This document shows positions 44,403-53,703 of a stretch of 64,000 bases of DNA, one piece after another. The position numbers and the translations under genes are program-made. The DNA lies in NCBI GenBank assembly GCA_033032865.1, contig JAWHQI010000019.1, positions 9,280,001 to 9,344,000 on the forward strand, given 5' to 3'. Source of the stretch: Dactylorhiza incarnata. Its lineage: Eukaryota; Streptophyta; Magnoliopsida; Asparagales; Orchidaceae. Numbering within the stretch: the stretch's first letter is position 1; each line of letters opens with the position of its first letter. Under the pieces are notes generated by a model that saw nothing but the letters and a program-made list of their open reading frames with translations, was not told the origin of the DNA and searched no databases.

Positions 44403-45755
44403 TGAAAGTGCACAATTAACCTCACTAGAATTCTCTAGAGGGGGGGTGAATAGAGATTTAAAAATTATTTTGTGCAAAGTTAATATATATATGTGTATGA
44501 TCACAGATTAGAGCTTCCCACACACCAACAAGAATTAAGCAAGAAAATAAAGTAAATGCAAGAAAATAAATCACAGCACAACACAAGAAAATATAGTGGT
44601 TCCCCAAACTTTGGGTAGTCCACACTTCTACCCCCTTGGTAGGAATTCACTATCTTGCACTGAGTCTTTTGATAAGGAGACTCTTAGAACCACCCTGAGT
44701 CTTTTGACAAGGAGACTCTTAGAACCAACTGAGTATTTTGACAAGGAGACTCTTAGAACCAACTGAGTCTTTTGACAAGGAGACTCTTAGAACCAGTACA
44801 CTGAATTTTTTGGAGAGAGATTCTAAAAACTCTTATACAATGTTTAAGTGAGAAAGAAAGAAAGGAGAAGAAATAAAAAACAAGAAAGAATCTTCTTCCT
44901 AGCAAGAAGATTGGAAGCACAAGAAGTGAATTGAATCTTTCTTCTATAGAGAGAAGAAGATTTGCAGCCTTTCTCTCTTTGTGAGAGCTATCAGATTTTG
45001 CAGCAGTATGACTTCAGAAGCAGAAGAAGAAGAAGTGCTTGAATGTTGCTGCAGAGCTTTTTCTCAATTTCTCTCTTTTCTCTTGGGAGCTTTTCCTCTA
45101 TTTCAAATGTGTGTGGTAGATCACTCTTGTTTTGTTTTCTGCCGACCTCCTCTTTATTTATAGCTCTGTTAATTCAAAATGATACTATAGGAGGACAATC
45201 AATTAGCAGTTAGAGAGAATAGAAAGAAAAAATGTTTCCATAATGTTTATTTCTGTAGAAGGAAAGAATGAATTCTGATTTCAAATAATATCCAAAATAG
45301 AGTTAATCAGATTAGCCAAGAATCAAATTGAAGGAAAGAATGATTCAGAACGGCTATAAAATATTAACATTATTCCATACAAATCAGATTTACTGAAAGA
45401 AGGAAAGAGATCTGGCGCATATTTAAGTCTGTCAAATAAATCGACGTCCGTCGATTGCCATTCGACGCAAGCGTCGAGTACATCCTGTCTGGACGTTGAG
45501 AGGTGAATAAGGAAGGTGCGTCGACTAAGGTGCGTCGACTTCACTAGTTGCGTCGACTAGAAATCCGAGTAACGTCGACAACACATACGTCGAAATCTTC
45601 CTAGAGTTACTTCGACTTAATCTGAAAGAGACGTCGACTACATTTCGACGTTGCATCGAACACTATTCGACGCATATTTACTTAGCCTTGTTTTTCATTC
45701 TTGGAATTCATATTTGACTCATTTTCAGGGGTTAAGAGAAATCATTTTCCCAACA
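44403..45755 (-). repeat. CopF 3' LTR
   Basis: TGTTGGGAAAATG (minus) to CTTTCA. TATAAATA on minus at 45162-45155. CGTCGA/TCGACG cluster at 45425-45680. Four ~34-bp units of GAGTCTTTTGACAAGGAGAC at about 44660-44800. Confidence 0.95.
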
Positions 45756-45770
45756 ATCTCCCCCTATTTG
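45756..45770 (-). other. CopF polypurine tract
   Basis: CAAATAGGGGGAGAT on the minus strand, abutting the 3' LTR. Confidence 0.9.
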
Positions 45771-45926
45771 TCTTAACCCTTCTTAGAGAGAAATTAGCAT
45801 ATAATTAACATAGCAAAGCATTTGTAAAGATAATGAAGATTTCACACAATCAGAAGAGAATATATAAACAAAGTTCATGTTCAGACCAATCACAAAGTAA
45901 AGTATGTGAAACATTGTTTTCAAGTA

Positions 45927-47720
45927 TTATTCAGGAGGAGTAGGAGGAGTTTTTCTTTTTCTCTTGAATACTATTGTGGATTGCTCTTTCCCAGTAGCAG
46001 GTGATTCCCTCAGCTCCCCCTGGGTCTCAGCTCCCCCTGCCCCTGACTCCTGAGCCCCTTCTTCAGCCATCACAGCATCAGCTTCATTTCCTTTTTCAGT
46101 TTCAGCAGCTGGTTCATTTTCTTCTTGATTTATAGCAGTATTCAATTCTTTCTCACCTTCTTCATTTTCAGCCTCATTTTCTGCTCTGCTTCCCTCCCCT
46201 TGCAGTAGTACCACTTGGTCTGCAGCCTCTCTTGCTATGCTGAGTACCTCAATTGTTTGTTCATCAATATGGAGCTCAGGTACTAACTCATTCCCAATTG
46301 TCTTGAGCAGTGCAAGACTGTCAGATTTTGAAGAAGAAGGGGATTTGTGAGAAGGAGATTTAGGATTGGAGGGCTGATTTTCATCTAGATTCTCCCCCTT
46401 CTTGACCTTCTTGGCCAAGGAGGTTAAGAAAGACTTAGTCACTCTAGAGGAAGAGAGAGATGACTTCAGATCTTGCACAGAGGCACTGACCCCATCTATT
46501 TGGGTGTGCATGTGAAGAATGGAGGAATGAATCTGGGAGCAATGCTCATCTAGCATTGCTTGGAATCTTTGAGCTGTAGATTGTATGCACTGGGTGATGA
46601 GAGCCTCAGTGGATTCAGATGGTTCATGGTGTGAGAGATGATGAGGTGATGATGGAGGAAGAGGTGACGGAGGAGGAGAGAAGTGAGTTGATACATGAGG
46701 TATGGGTGATAATGGAGGTAAAGAAGATGGGAAAATAGGAGGAGGGAGAGAAGGAGATACTGCTGTCTGAGCAGGTGTTTGAGAAGAAGTAGGTAAAGTA
46801 GGAGTTGTGAGGGTGGTAGAGGCTATTTGAGTGGATGATGGTGGTAGAGAAGAATTGTCTCTTTGAGGAGAAGGAGGAGGAGAAGGGTGAGCAGGAGAGT
46901 TAGGAGGAGTGGGAGTCCTTTCAGGAATGGAGCCAGTCTTGGGGATTTGCCTGGTCCATTTGGAGAAGAGGGCAATGGACATCCTCTTTCCAGGAGGGAT
47001 AAGAATTCCTTTTGACCTACAGAGGTCAGGGAAGGAGTGGAAGAGTACTTGACTCATAATCCTCATGTAGGCATTCTCTTTGTGAGAATATCTAGAGCCT
47101 ATTATCTTGAGTAGCCATGAGGCCCAGTCTACTTTCTTCTTCAGCACAAGGACCCCCATGATGTTCAGTTGGTGTTTGGGTACTGCATCATGTGCTGAGA
47201 TTTTGTATAGTAGAACTTTCCCTACTATATCTGCCAGCAATCTGTACTCATCAGAAAAATCTATCTTTTTCAGATGGATTGGCCTATCTTTTGAGAATTT
47301 CATGGTGGTGAGTAAATGCTTGATTTCATCAGGTGTGAGTTCAATGGATTCTTCACCTAATAGGGGAGTAATTAAGACATGTTTAGTCATTCCTTTTAGA
47401 AACTCATTTTCTTTCCTTATTTCATTTAAACAAAAATGATATTAGGATATACCTGATGGAAGATCAAAGGTGGTCCTTATGTGTTCTGCAGATATTGATA
47501 TAGGTGTCTCATAGATTGTGCCTGAAATTTCCCCTTGTTCAGTTATCTGAACATGAGCTATGAGCTCTGTTAGTTCTGTCTCCAGAAGCTTGCATCTTGT
47601 TGAAATGAGCTTATCCAGACCAGCTTCAGTGAACAGAGCTATTATGCTCTTAAAGTTGTCGGCGGCGGCTTGGAAGGATTCCAGGTCAATGTCGAAGCCA
47701 GAGTTAGTTTTGGGAGCCAT
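45927..47720 (-). CDS. CopF accessory protein (apparently intact, probably spliced)
   Basis: Two open stretches join through a probable 60-bp intron (47452 down to 47393; donor CAG/GTATATCC, acceptor CTAAAAG/GA, about 80% A+T), giving about 578 residues; a frameshift is the alternative. The N-terminal domain has MAPKTNSG, FTEAGLDKLISTRCKLL, LLADIVGKVLLY and VDWASWLLKIIG, shared with CopB and CopC. A Pro/Ser-rich linker (about residues 265-360) follows, then a predicted helical part and an acidic/Glu-rich tail ending KRKRKTPPTPPE, which could be a nuclear signal. No membrane segment seen. Unlike the CopB, CopC and CopD copies it has no internal stop, so it may be under selection or simply young. 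Function unknown. Confidence 0.6.
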
Positions 47721-47805
47721 TTTAGGTTGGAGAGAGAGAGGAAGAGGTGGCTGGACTGAGGAGCAAGAAGGATGAAAGATGCAGAGGTCATGAAGGTTTC
47801 TAACT

Positions 47806-47820
47806 GAAGAATCTATTTAA
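47806..47820 (-). promoter_or_regulatory. Possible TATA box of CopF accessory gene
   Basis: TTAAATAG on the minus strand about 90-100 bases before the ATG at 47720. Weaker than in CopB and CopC but at similar spacing. Confidence 0.35.
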
Positions 47821-47915
47821 GTCAGGTGAAGCGTCGAAACAAGACTCAACTCGAGGCTTATTCGGTACTTCAGTGGATGTGACCGAAAATAATTTAGTCT
47901 TGCCGCTCATTTTTA

Positions 47916-48310
47916 TGAAGTCGACGTTACGTCGAGTGGAATTCGACGTGAGCATCGATTTAGGGTCTGTTTGGCGCGGGGGTTGGGAGCGCCATCCGCG
48001 GCGGTTGGGAGCGCCATCCGCAACCGCGGTACCTCCCCCGCGGTTGGGGGAGCTGGTTTTTTGGCGTTTTCAGCGGCGGGCGCTGCGATCCGCGCCCGCC
48101 AACTACCGCCCCAAACGGCGATTTCCTGCGGCTGCGTATCGGAGCGTGGATTCCTGATTCGCAGCCGCCGCGCCAAACAGATCCTTAGTCTATTCTGGGA
48201 TGCAAGGGTTTCTTATGGACGTATGTGTCGATAGTAGTCGACGCATGCGTCGATTGTACTTATTAATCCGAGTTATCGACGGTGCGTCGATTGGAAGTTG
48301 ACGTGACTTT
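47916..48310. repeat. CGTCGA/TCGACG words upstream of CopF accessory gene, split by a MITE
   Basis: Words at 47916-47958 (AGTCGACG, ACGTCGAG, TTCGACGT) and 48224-48305 (TGTCGATAGTAGTCGACG and others) flank the MITE. They match the LTR word cluster. No gene between the MITE and 48395. Confidence 0.75.
47963..48184. mobile_element. Tourist-like MITE
   Basis: 222 bases, GC-rich, unlike its surroundings. Terminal inverted repeats GGGTCTGTTTGGCGCGG and GGATCTGTTTGGCGCGG match at 16 of 17 positions. A 3-bp direct repeat TTA flanks it (47960-47962 and 48185-48187), as expected for PIF/Harbinger. It contains a direct repeat of GGTTGGGAGCGCCATCCGC and a CCGCGG-rich centre, but no coding. Confidence 0.85.
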
Positions 48311-48395
48311 TAATTTTCCTGAAAAGTTCTAGGTGTTTATTTCTTCTTATCTCTTCCTAATCCTAAAGGTTTCTAAGTTAGCCTAGGACTGGGTT

Positions 48396-49066
48396 TTAAG
48401 ACCAATTTGATTGATTATACCAACATTTTTTGGCAAGGTGGCCATTTTTGTTGCATATGTAACACTTGAGTATCTTACTTTTGTGAGAGTTTGAGTTTAA
48501 AGGGGAATAGAAGTGTTGACTAGGATACCAGTGTTGATTATGATAGAAGGTTTCAGTAGGATGGGAAGTTTGGTTACCAAGTTTTGGGTAAAAATTTTGG
48601 TTAGAATGTTGATTAGGATAGAAATTATGATCAGGATGAATGGGTCCTGAATGGGGATTAGTATGGAAGATTTTTGGAGTATAGGTATTCATGTTGCTCT
48701 GAGATTTTATGCGTCGATATCTATTCGACGTATATTGATAGTTGCGTCGATTTATATTCGGCGCATTCCGCAGATTGCGTTGATCTGGTATCGACGCATG
48801 AAGGAAGTTGTGTCGATTTAATGTCGACGTATCTTTATTCAAGCGTCGAGTGGAGGTCGAGGCATCTGAGAGGTTACGTTGAGTAGAAGTCGACGCACAA
48901 TCATTCATGCGTCGATATGAAGTCGACGCAACTGTGTCTTCATAAATTTTTATTTTACCTTTTTCTATTTTTACTCCTTTGTATGTTGTTTCTTTTGGTT
49001 TAGTTGTCTCTTCAGATGAAGTTTGTGAGTCATCAGCTGAATAATATGATGTTTCATCAAATTCCT
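48396..49066 (-). CDS. gag: CopF gag C-terminal part in a second frame, with zinc knuckle
   Basis: 170 codons from the ATG at 48908 end with CYICNKNGHLAKKC, a CX2CX4HX4C zinc knuckle. The same frame is open upstream to about 49060 (FDETSYYSADDSQTSSEE), reaching the end of the main gag frame. SIRE-type gags can have a second knuckle after a long linker, so this is probably the gag C-terminus reached by a frameshift, mutational or programmed. Its first half (ASTSTQRN, TSTRRLN, NRHNF, YRRI repeats) is encoded by the CGTCGA/TCGACG word cluster at 48711-48930. Confidence 0.55.
48711..48930. repeat. CGTCGA/TCGACG word cluster inside gag coding
   Basis: Repeated GCGTCGA, 7-9 bases, TCGACG(C/T) pairs (for example 48711-48731 and 48908-48922), like those in the LTRs. 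Confidence 0.8.
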
Positions 49067-50749
49067 TTATTTCCTTGAAGAGGTGTTCTTTCCTATGTTG
49101 TGATTCTTTTCTTGGTTTGCTGATTTGATGGGTTTAGTGAATTTTACAGGGCTCATCCAAGCAGGCTTGTTGGATGGAATTAGGCTGATTGATGGATCAG
49201 CCCCTAGCCCAAGATTTTTGTGTCTTATTGTTTGTTTTTCAGAGATTTCTTTAAGAGTTTGGCTTCTCATTTTTATTGAATCTTCAAAGGCCTTTGCCTG
49301 AGAAACCTTATCCTTAAGGAGCTGATTTTCTATTTTAGCCCTTTCTATTTCCTTCTCTCTTATGTTAGCCCTTAATACATGATCTATTGAGCTTATATCC
49401 TTTTTATTTCTTTGGTTTTTAACCATATGAATTTGTTCTTGTAGGTCTTTGATTTCTTGTTTAGCTTTTAATTGATCTAGACACATTCCCATAAAATCAT
49501 TTCTGAAATTATCACTTTGAAAATCTAATTCATCAAAGATCCTTACCTCATCCTTATCCTCAGATTCCTCTATGAGGATAAGGCTATTTTCTTGTTCATC
49601 TCCAGAAGATATGCTTTCTTCTGATCCTGTCTCACTCCAAGATTTAGCATCATCATCATTCTTGGGGCCTTCAAAGGCCATCAAGCATAGGTCATCTTGC
49701 CTAGATTCTTCATTGTCACTCTTAGAGGATGAACTGTCCTCAGAGTCTATTTCACTCCAGGCTTCTGCAATAAAGCCTCTTTCTTTCTTCTTCCCCTTTT
49801 TCTTGAGATCTTTCTTTTTCAGATCTTTCTTTGTTTCAGCATTCTCTGGACATTCTGGGGCAATATGTCCAGGTTTCCTACATGAATAGCAAATAATTTC
49901 TTTAGTGGGGGTTTTGTTATACCTTGGTTTTGACTCCCTCCTTTTTGGTCCATCTGTCTTGACCCATTTCTTAAATCTTCTGGCCAAGAAACTGAATAGT
50001 TCTTCTTCAGTGACAGGAGTTCCTTCTTCTATTGCCTTTAGAGCAATGTTCCTGCCTTTTGAGGAAATTGGAGTGTTTTCTCTTCTTTCCTTCTCTTCTC
50101 TAGTTTTCAGCAATTGCTCATAGGATCTGAGTTTTCCTAAGAGAGCATCTGTTGAAATTTCCCTTTGACATCTTGTGTCTCTTATTGCCCATATCCTTGA
50201 GTCCCATGAGTTTGGGAGACTCATCAACAATTTGTCATTGATCTCTGTGAGAGAGATTTCTCTATCCAAGTCTCTTAGTTGACTGATGGTCAGACTGAAT
50301 CTGTCATACATTTCTGAGATGCTTTCTTCATCCTTCTTTTGGAAGTTCTCATATTGAGAGATCAATAGGGCCTTCTTATCTTTCTTTTCATCAGCACTTC
50401 CTTCCACCATCTTTGTGAGAGCATCCCATATTTCTTTGGATGATTCACAGTCAACAACCCTTTGAAAGATGTCATCTGAGAGAGTTGAGACAAGTATGTT
50501 CATGGCCTTTAGATCATGTGTTCTTGCCTTCTTCTCATCTTCTGTCCATTCAGATCTTGGAACAAGTGTTTGTGTGACATTGCCACTTGCATCCTTTCTA
50601 TAAGGCTTTGGGGGACCTGTCACAGTAATATTGAACAAGTTAGCATCAATGGAATTCATATAAATTCTGATTCTTGTTTTCCAAACTGCAAACTTTTCAA
50701 GATTGCACATTGGTGGTCTGGTGGAAGCATAATCCTTGATTTGTGCCAT
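49067..50749 (-). CDS. gag: CopF gag
   Basis: 560 uninterrupted codons from MAQIKDYAST. The N-terminal capsid-like domain reads FAVWKTRIRIYMNSID, DIFQRVVDCESSKEIWDAL and YDRFSLTISQLRDLDREIS, in the layout of the copia gag (UBN2) domain. A zinc knuckle CYSCRKPGHIAPEC lies near residue 290, then basic (KKDLKKKGKKKERG) and acidic/Ser-rich stretches, and a coiled-coil (LKAKQEIKDLQEQIHMVKNQ). The ATG is about 100 bases from the primer site, the usual leader length. No stop or frameshift within it; probably able to make capsid protein if transcribed. Confidence 0.85.
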   Translation of the reverse strand: MAQIKDYASTRPPMCNLEKFAVWKTRIRIYMNSIDANLFNITVTGPPKPYRKDASGNVTQTLVPRSEWTEDEKKARTHDLKAMNILVSTLSDDIFQRVVDCESSKEIWDALTKMVEGSADEKKDKKALLISQYENFQKKDEESISEMYDRFSLTISQLRDLDREISLTEINDKLLMSLPNSWDSRIWAIRDTRCQREISTDALLGKLRSYEQLLKTREEKERRENTPISSKGRNIALKAIEEGTPVTEEELFSFLARRFKKWVKTDGPKRRESKPRYNKTPTKEIICYSCRKPGHIAPECPENAETKKDLKKKDLKKKGKKKERGFIAEAWSEIDSEDSSSSKSDNEESRQDDLCLMAFEGPKNDDDAKSWSETGSEESISSGDEQENSLILIEESEDKDEVRIFDELDFQSDNFRNDFMGMCLDQLKAKQEIKDLQEQIHMVKNQRNKKDISSIDHVLRANIREKEIERAKIENQLLKDKVSQAKAFEDSIKMRSQTLKEISEKQTIRHKNLGLGADPSISLIPSNKPAWMSPVKFTKPIKSANQEKNHNIGKNTSSRK

Positions 50750-50839
50750 GTGAAAATTGATTGTTAGAAAAGTATATATATATAAACAAGAGGTAGGATC
50801 TTTTTGATCAAGGAGTTAACCCTTTTTAGATCAACCTAG

Positions 50840-50851
50840 CTCTGATACCAA
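50840..50851 (-). other. CopF primer binding site (initiator tRNA-Met)
   Basis: TGGTATCAGAGC on the minus strand, two bases after the 5' LTR end. It complements the 3' end of initiator tRNA-Met, the usual copia primer. Confidence 0.95.
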
Positions 50852-50853
50852 TT

Positions 50854-52182
50854 GAAAGTGCACAATTAACCTCACTATAATTCTCTAGAGGGGGGTGAAT
50901 AGAGATTTAAAAATTATTTTGTGCAAAGTTAATATATATATGTGTATGATCATAAATTAGAGCTTCCCACACACCAACAAGAATTAAGCAAGAAAATAAA
51001 TCACAGCACAACATAAGAAAATATAGTGGTTCCCCAAACTTTGGGTAGTCCACTCTTCTACCCCCTTGGTAGGAATTCACTATCTTGCACTGAGTCTTTT
51101 GATAAGGAGACTCTTAGAACCACCCTGAGTCTTTTGACAAGGAGACTCTTAGAACCAACTGAGTCTTTTGACAAGGAGACTCTTAGAACCAACTGAGTCT
51201 TTTGACAAGGAGACTCTTAGAACCAGTACACTGAATTTTTTGGAGAGAGATTCTAAAAACTCTTATACAATGTTTAAGTGAGAAAGAAAGAAAGGAGAAG
51301 AAATAAAAAACAAGAAAGAATCTTCTTCCTAGCAAGAAGATTGGAAGCACAAGAAGTGAATTGAATCTTTCTTCTATAGAGAGAAGAAGATTTGCAGCCT
51401 TTCTCTTTTTGTGAGAGCTATCAGATTTTGCAGCAGTATGACTTCAGAAGCAGAAGAAGAAGAAGTGCTTGAATATTGCTGCAGAGCTTTTTCTCAATTT
51501 CTCTCTTTTCTCTTAGGAGCTTTTCCTCTATTTCAAATGTGTGTGGTAGATCACTCTTGTTTTGTTTTCTGCCGACCTCCTCTTTATTTATAGCTCTGTT
51601 AATTCAAAATGATACTATAGGAGGACAATCAATTAGCAGTTAGAGAGAATAGAAAGAAAAAATGTTTCCATAATGTTTATTTCTGTAGAAGGAAAGAATG
51701 AATTCTGATTTCAAATAATATCCAAAATAGAGTTAATCAGATTAGCCAAGAATCAAATAGAAGGAAATAATGATTTAGAACGGCTATAAAATATTAACAT
51801 TATTCCATACAAATCAGATTTACTGAAAGAAGGAAAGAGATCTGGCGCATATTTAAGTCTGTCAAATAAATTGACGTGCGTCGATTGCCATTCGACGCAA
51901 GCGTCGAGTACATCCTGTCTGGACGTCGAGTGAATAAGTAAGGTGCGTCGACTAAGGTGCGTCGACTTCACTAGTTGCGTCGACTAGAAATCCGAGTAAC
52001 GTCGACAACACATACGTCGAAATCTTCCTAGAGTTACTTCGACTTAATCTGAAAGAGACGTCGACTACATTTCGACGTTGCGTCGAACACTATTCGACGC
52101 ATATTTACTTAGCCTTGTTTTTCATTCTTGGAATTCATATTTGACTCATTTTCAGGGGTTAAGAGAAATCATTTTCCCAACA
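50854..52182 (-). repeat. CopF 5' LTR
   Basis: 1329 bases, near-identical to the 3' copy. TATAAATA on minus at 51592-51585, which drives gag. CGTCGA/TCGACG cluster at about 51870-52105. Confidence 0.95.
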
Positions 52183-52187
52183 TTATC

Positions 52188-53235
52188 CATATCGTCGTAA
52201 CAATGGAAATATCGTCGAAACTGAATTCAAATGTTGCGGACGTCAGCATTTAATGCCACCGCCTGATTGTCCAATCAGCGCGTGCTCTTAAGGTATGGGG
52301 TGTCTGACACTTAAGGAACATTTTCAGAAGACCGTTGGGAGCCTCGCCGTCTTATAAAAAAGATAAGAGGTTGCCCTAAAGAAAATGAATCAGAAAGAAT
52401 TTACGTATACAGCAAATAGAACAGAAAAAGCAGCGTAAAGAAAGTAGAGAACAAGAATCAAGCGTTCTCAGTAGAATCAGTCATCTCCATTGACTGATAA
52501 TAAGGCGTTCCTCATCAGGCTAAGAAAAGAGATTGAAGAAGAACTGTGCTTTCAAGATCTGAATCAGAAACATCTTCTTCAACCTCAAGTTGCTGATCTC
52601 CATCAGGCTAAGTTGCCGATCTTCATCAGGCAGAAGAAATAGTTTTCATCACTGTAAACATTTTATTGTTGTAAGGCTTGAGGGCCTAAGTGTCTAGCTT
52701 GAGGGCTGGAGAGCTATGAGGCTTGAGGGCCAGGGCAGTGGACTTGCGAGTCCGGCACCGTCTAGCTTGGGAATGGAGAGCTGTGAGGCTTGAGGGCTAG
52801 GGCAGTGGACTTGCGAGTCCGATCTTGTCGAGCTTGAGGGCTCGGGTGCAGTAAGGGCTTGCGGGCCTAGGATGTAGGCACAGGAATTGCGGGTCTATGT
52901 TGTGTAGGGATTAAGGTCCTGAGTATCGAGCTTGCAGGCTCGGGTGCAGTAGGGGCTTGCGGGCTTAGGCTGTAGGACTTGCGGGTCCGTGTTGTAAGGA
53001 TTACGGGCCTGATGATTTGGCGGAGTTTGCTGAGCCTAGCACACTGCTAGGTAGGCGCAGAGGGAAAGAGTAATACTCAAGACATCTGGTCTTGAGGAAC
53101 CTCTATAGATCACTGTGTGCTTTTCTGTGTTGTGCTTTATAATTTATAGATCTATTGATCAGAAATCAAGAACACCTAAAGGGGATAAAATAATTTGTAA
53201 AACCTATTCACCACCCTCTAGGTGATAAGTTGACA
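52188..53235 (+). repeat. CopE 3' LTR, part 2
   Basis: Resumes after the TTATC duplication and ends GATAAGTTGACA at 53235, a match in layout to the CopC LTR end. It has a degenerate run of CTTGAGGGCT/CTTGCGGGCC/GACTTGCGAGTCC words at 52675-53010. The LTR totals about 1.9 kb without CopF. Confidence 0.8.
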
Positions 53236-53504
53236 CCCAATAAACAACACTTATACGCTGAACACAGAGTTAAATATGTCGAACTCAAACCAGAGTTTGT
53301 TGAACTGAAGACAAAATTCGCTGAACTGGTTGGAGGTTGAGTTCGTCGAAATAAAATGTGATGCGAGTTCGTCGAACGCAGTACGGATTTCGTCGATCGT
53401 AGATTGAAGTTCGTTGAACGCAGCATGGCTCTCGCCATGTTGCTCCTCTCGCCTATTGACTCCTCAAACTATGTCCACCTCCTGGCAAATATCGGGGTTG
53501 TACA
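53236..53504 (-). repeat. TatB 3' LTR fragment
   Basis: Ends AATATCGGGGTTGTACA like the TatA LTR and carries GTTCGTCGAACGCAG (near 53365) and GAAGTTCGTTGAACGCAG (near 53405). The GGCGAGCC array and TATA region of TatA are absent. The left limit is set by the inferred CopE LTR end. Confidence 0.65.
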
Positions 53505-53619
53505 CAATCCACGCTCTTTGCGAGGCTACCTAGGCTCACAAAGAAACATCCAACCCCTTGTACTCGCCAGCCTCTGGATGACGTGGCGCGAATCTTTTAT
53601 TGGGGCCCAGGCCTGTAGC

Positions 53620-53627
53620 AATAAATA
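53620..53627 (+). promoter_or_regulatory. TATA-like box of TatB antisense gene 1
   Basis: AATAAATA, aligned with TATAAATA at 22804 in TatA, about 75 bases before the ATG at 53704. Confidence 0.45.
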
Positions 53628-53703
53628 CCATTCCTCCCAGCTGGTGTCCAAACTTTTTCTTCCTCTTGTGAAGCTTTTCCCCCTCGCCGTGAGACTCAGT
53701 GTG

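Larger units (their letters stand above)
44403..52182 (-). mobile_element. CopF: complete non-autonomous copia element
   Basis: LTRs 44403-45755 and 50854-52182, target duplication TTATC on both sides, tRNA-Met primer site, polypurine tract, intact gag and an accessory gene, but no protease, integrase or RT anywhere in the 5.1-kb interior. The LTRs differ mainly by one indel of about 20 bases. It should depend on an autonomous relative for enzymes. Confidence 0.95.

Noticed and set aside
47963..48184. CpG island or host promoter
   Set aside because: Terminal inverted repeats and a TTA duplication explain the GC-rich block as a MITE.
53236..53504. TatB LTR fragment as a solo LTR
   Set aside because: It joins directly to the TatB antisense cassette in the same order as TatA, so it is the inner end of a broken LTR.
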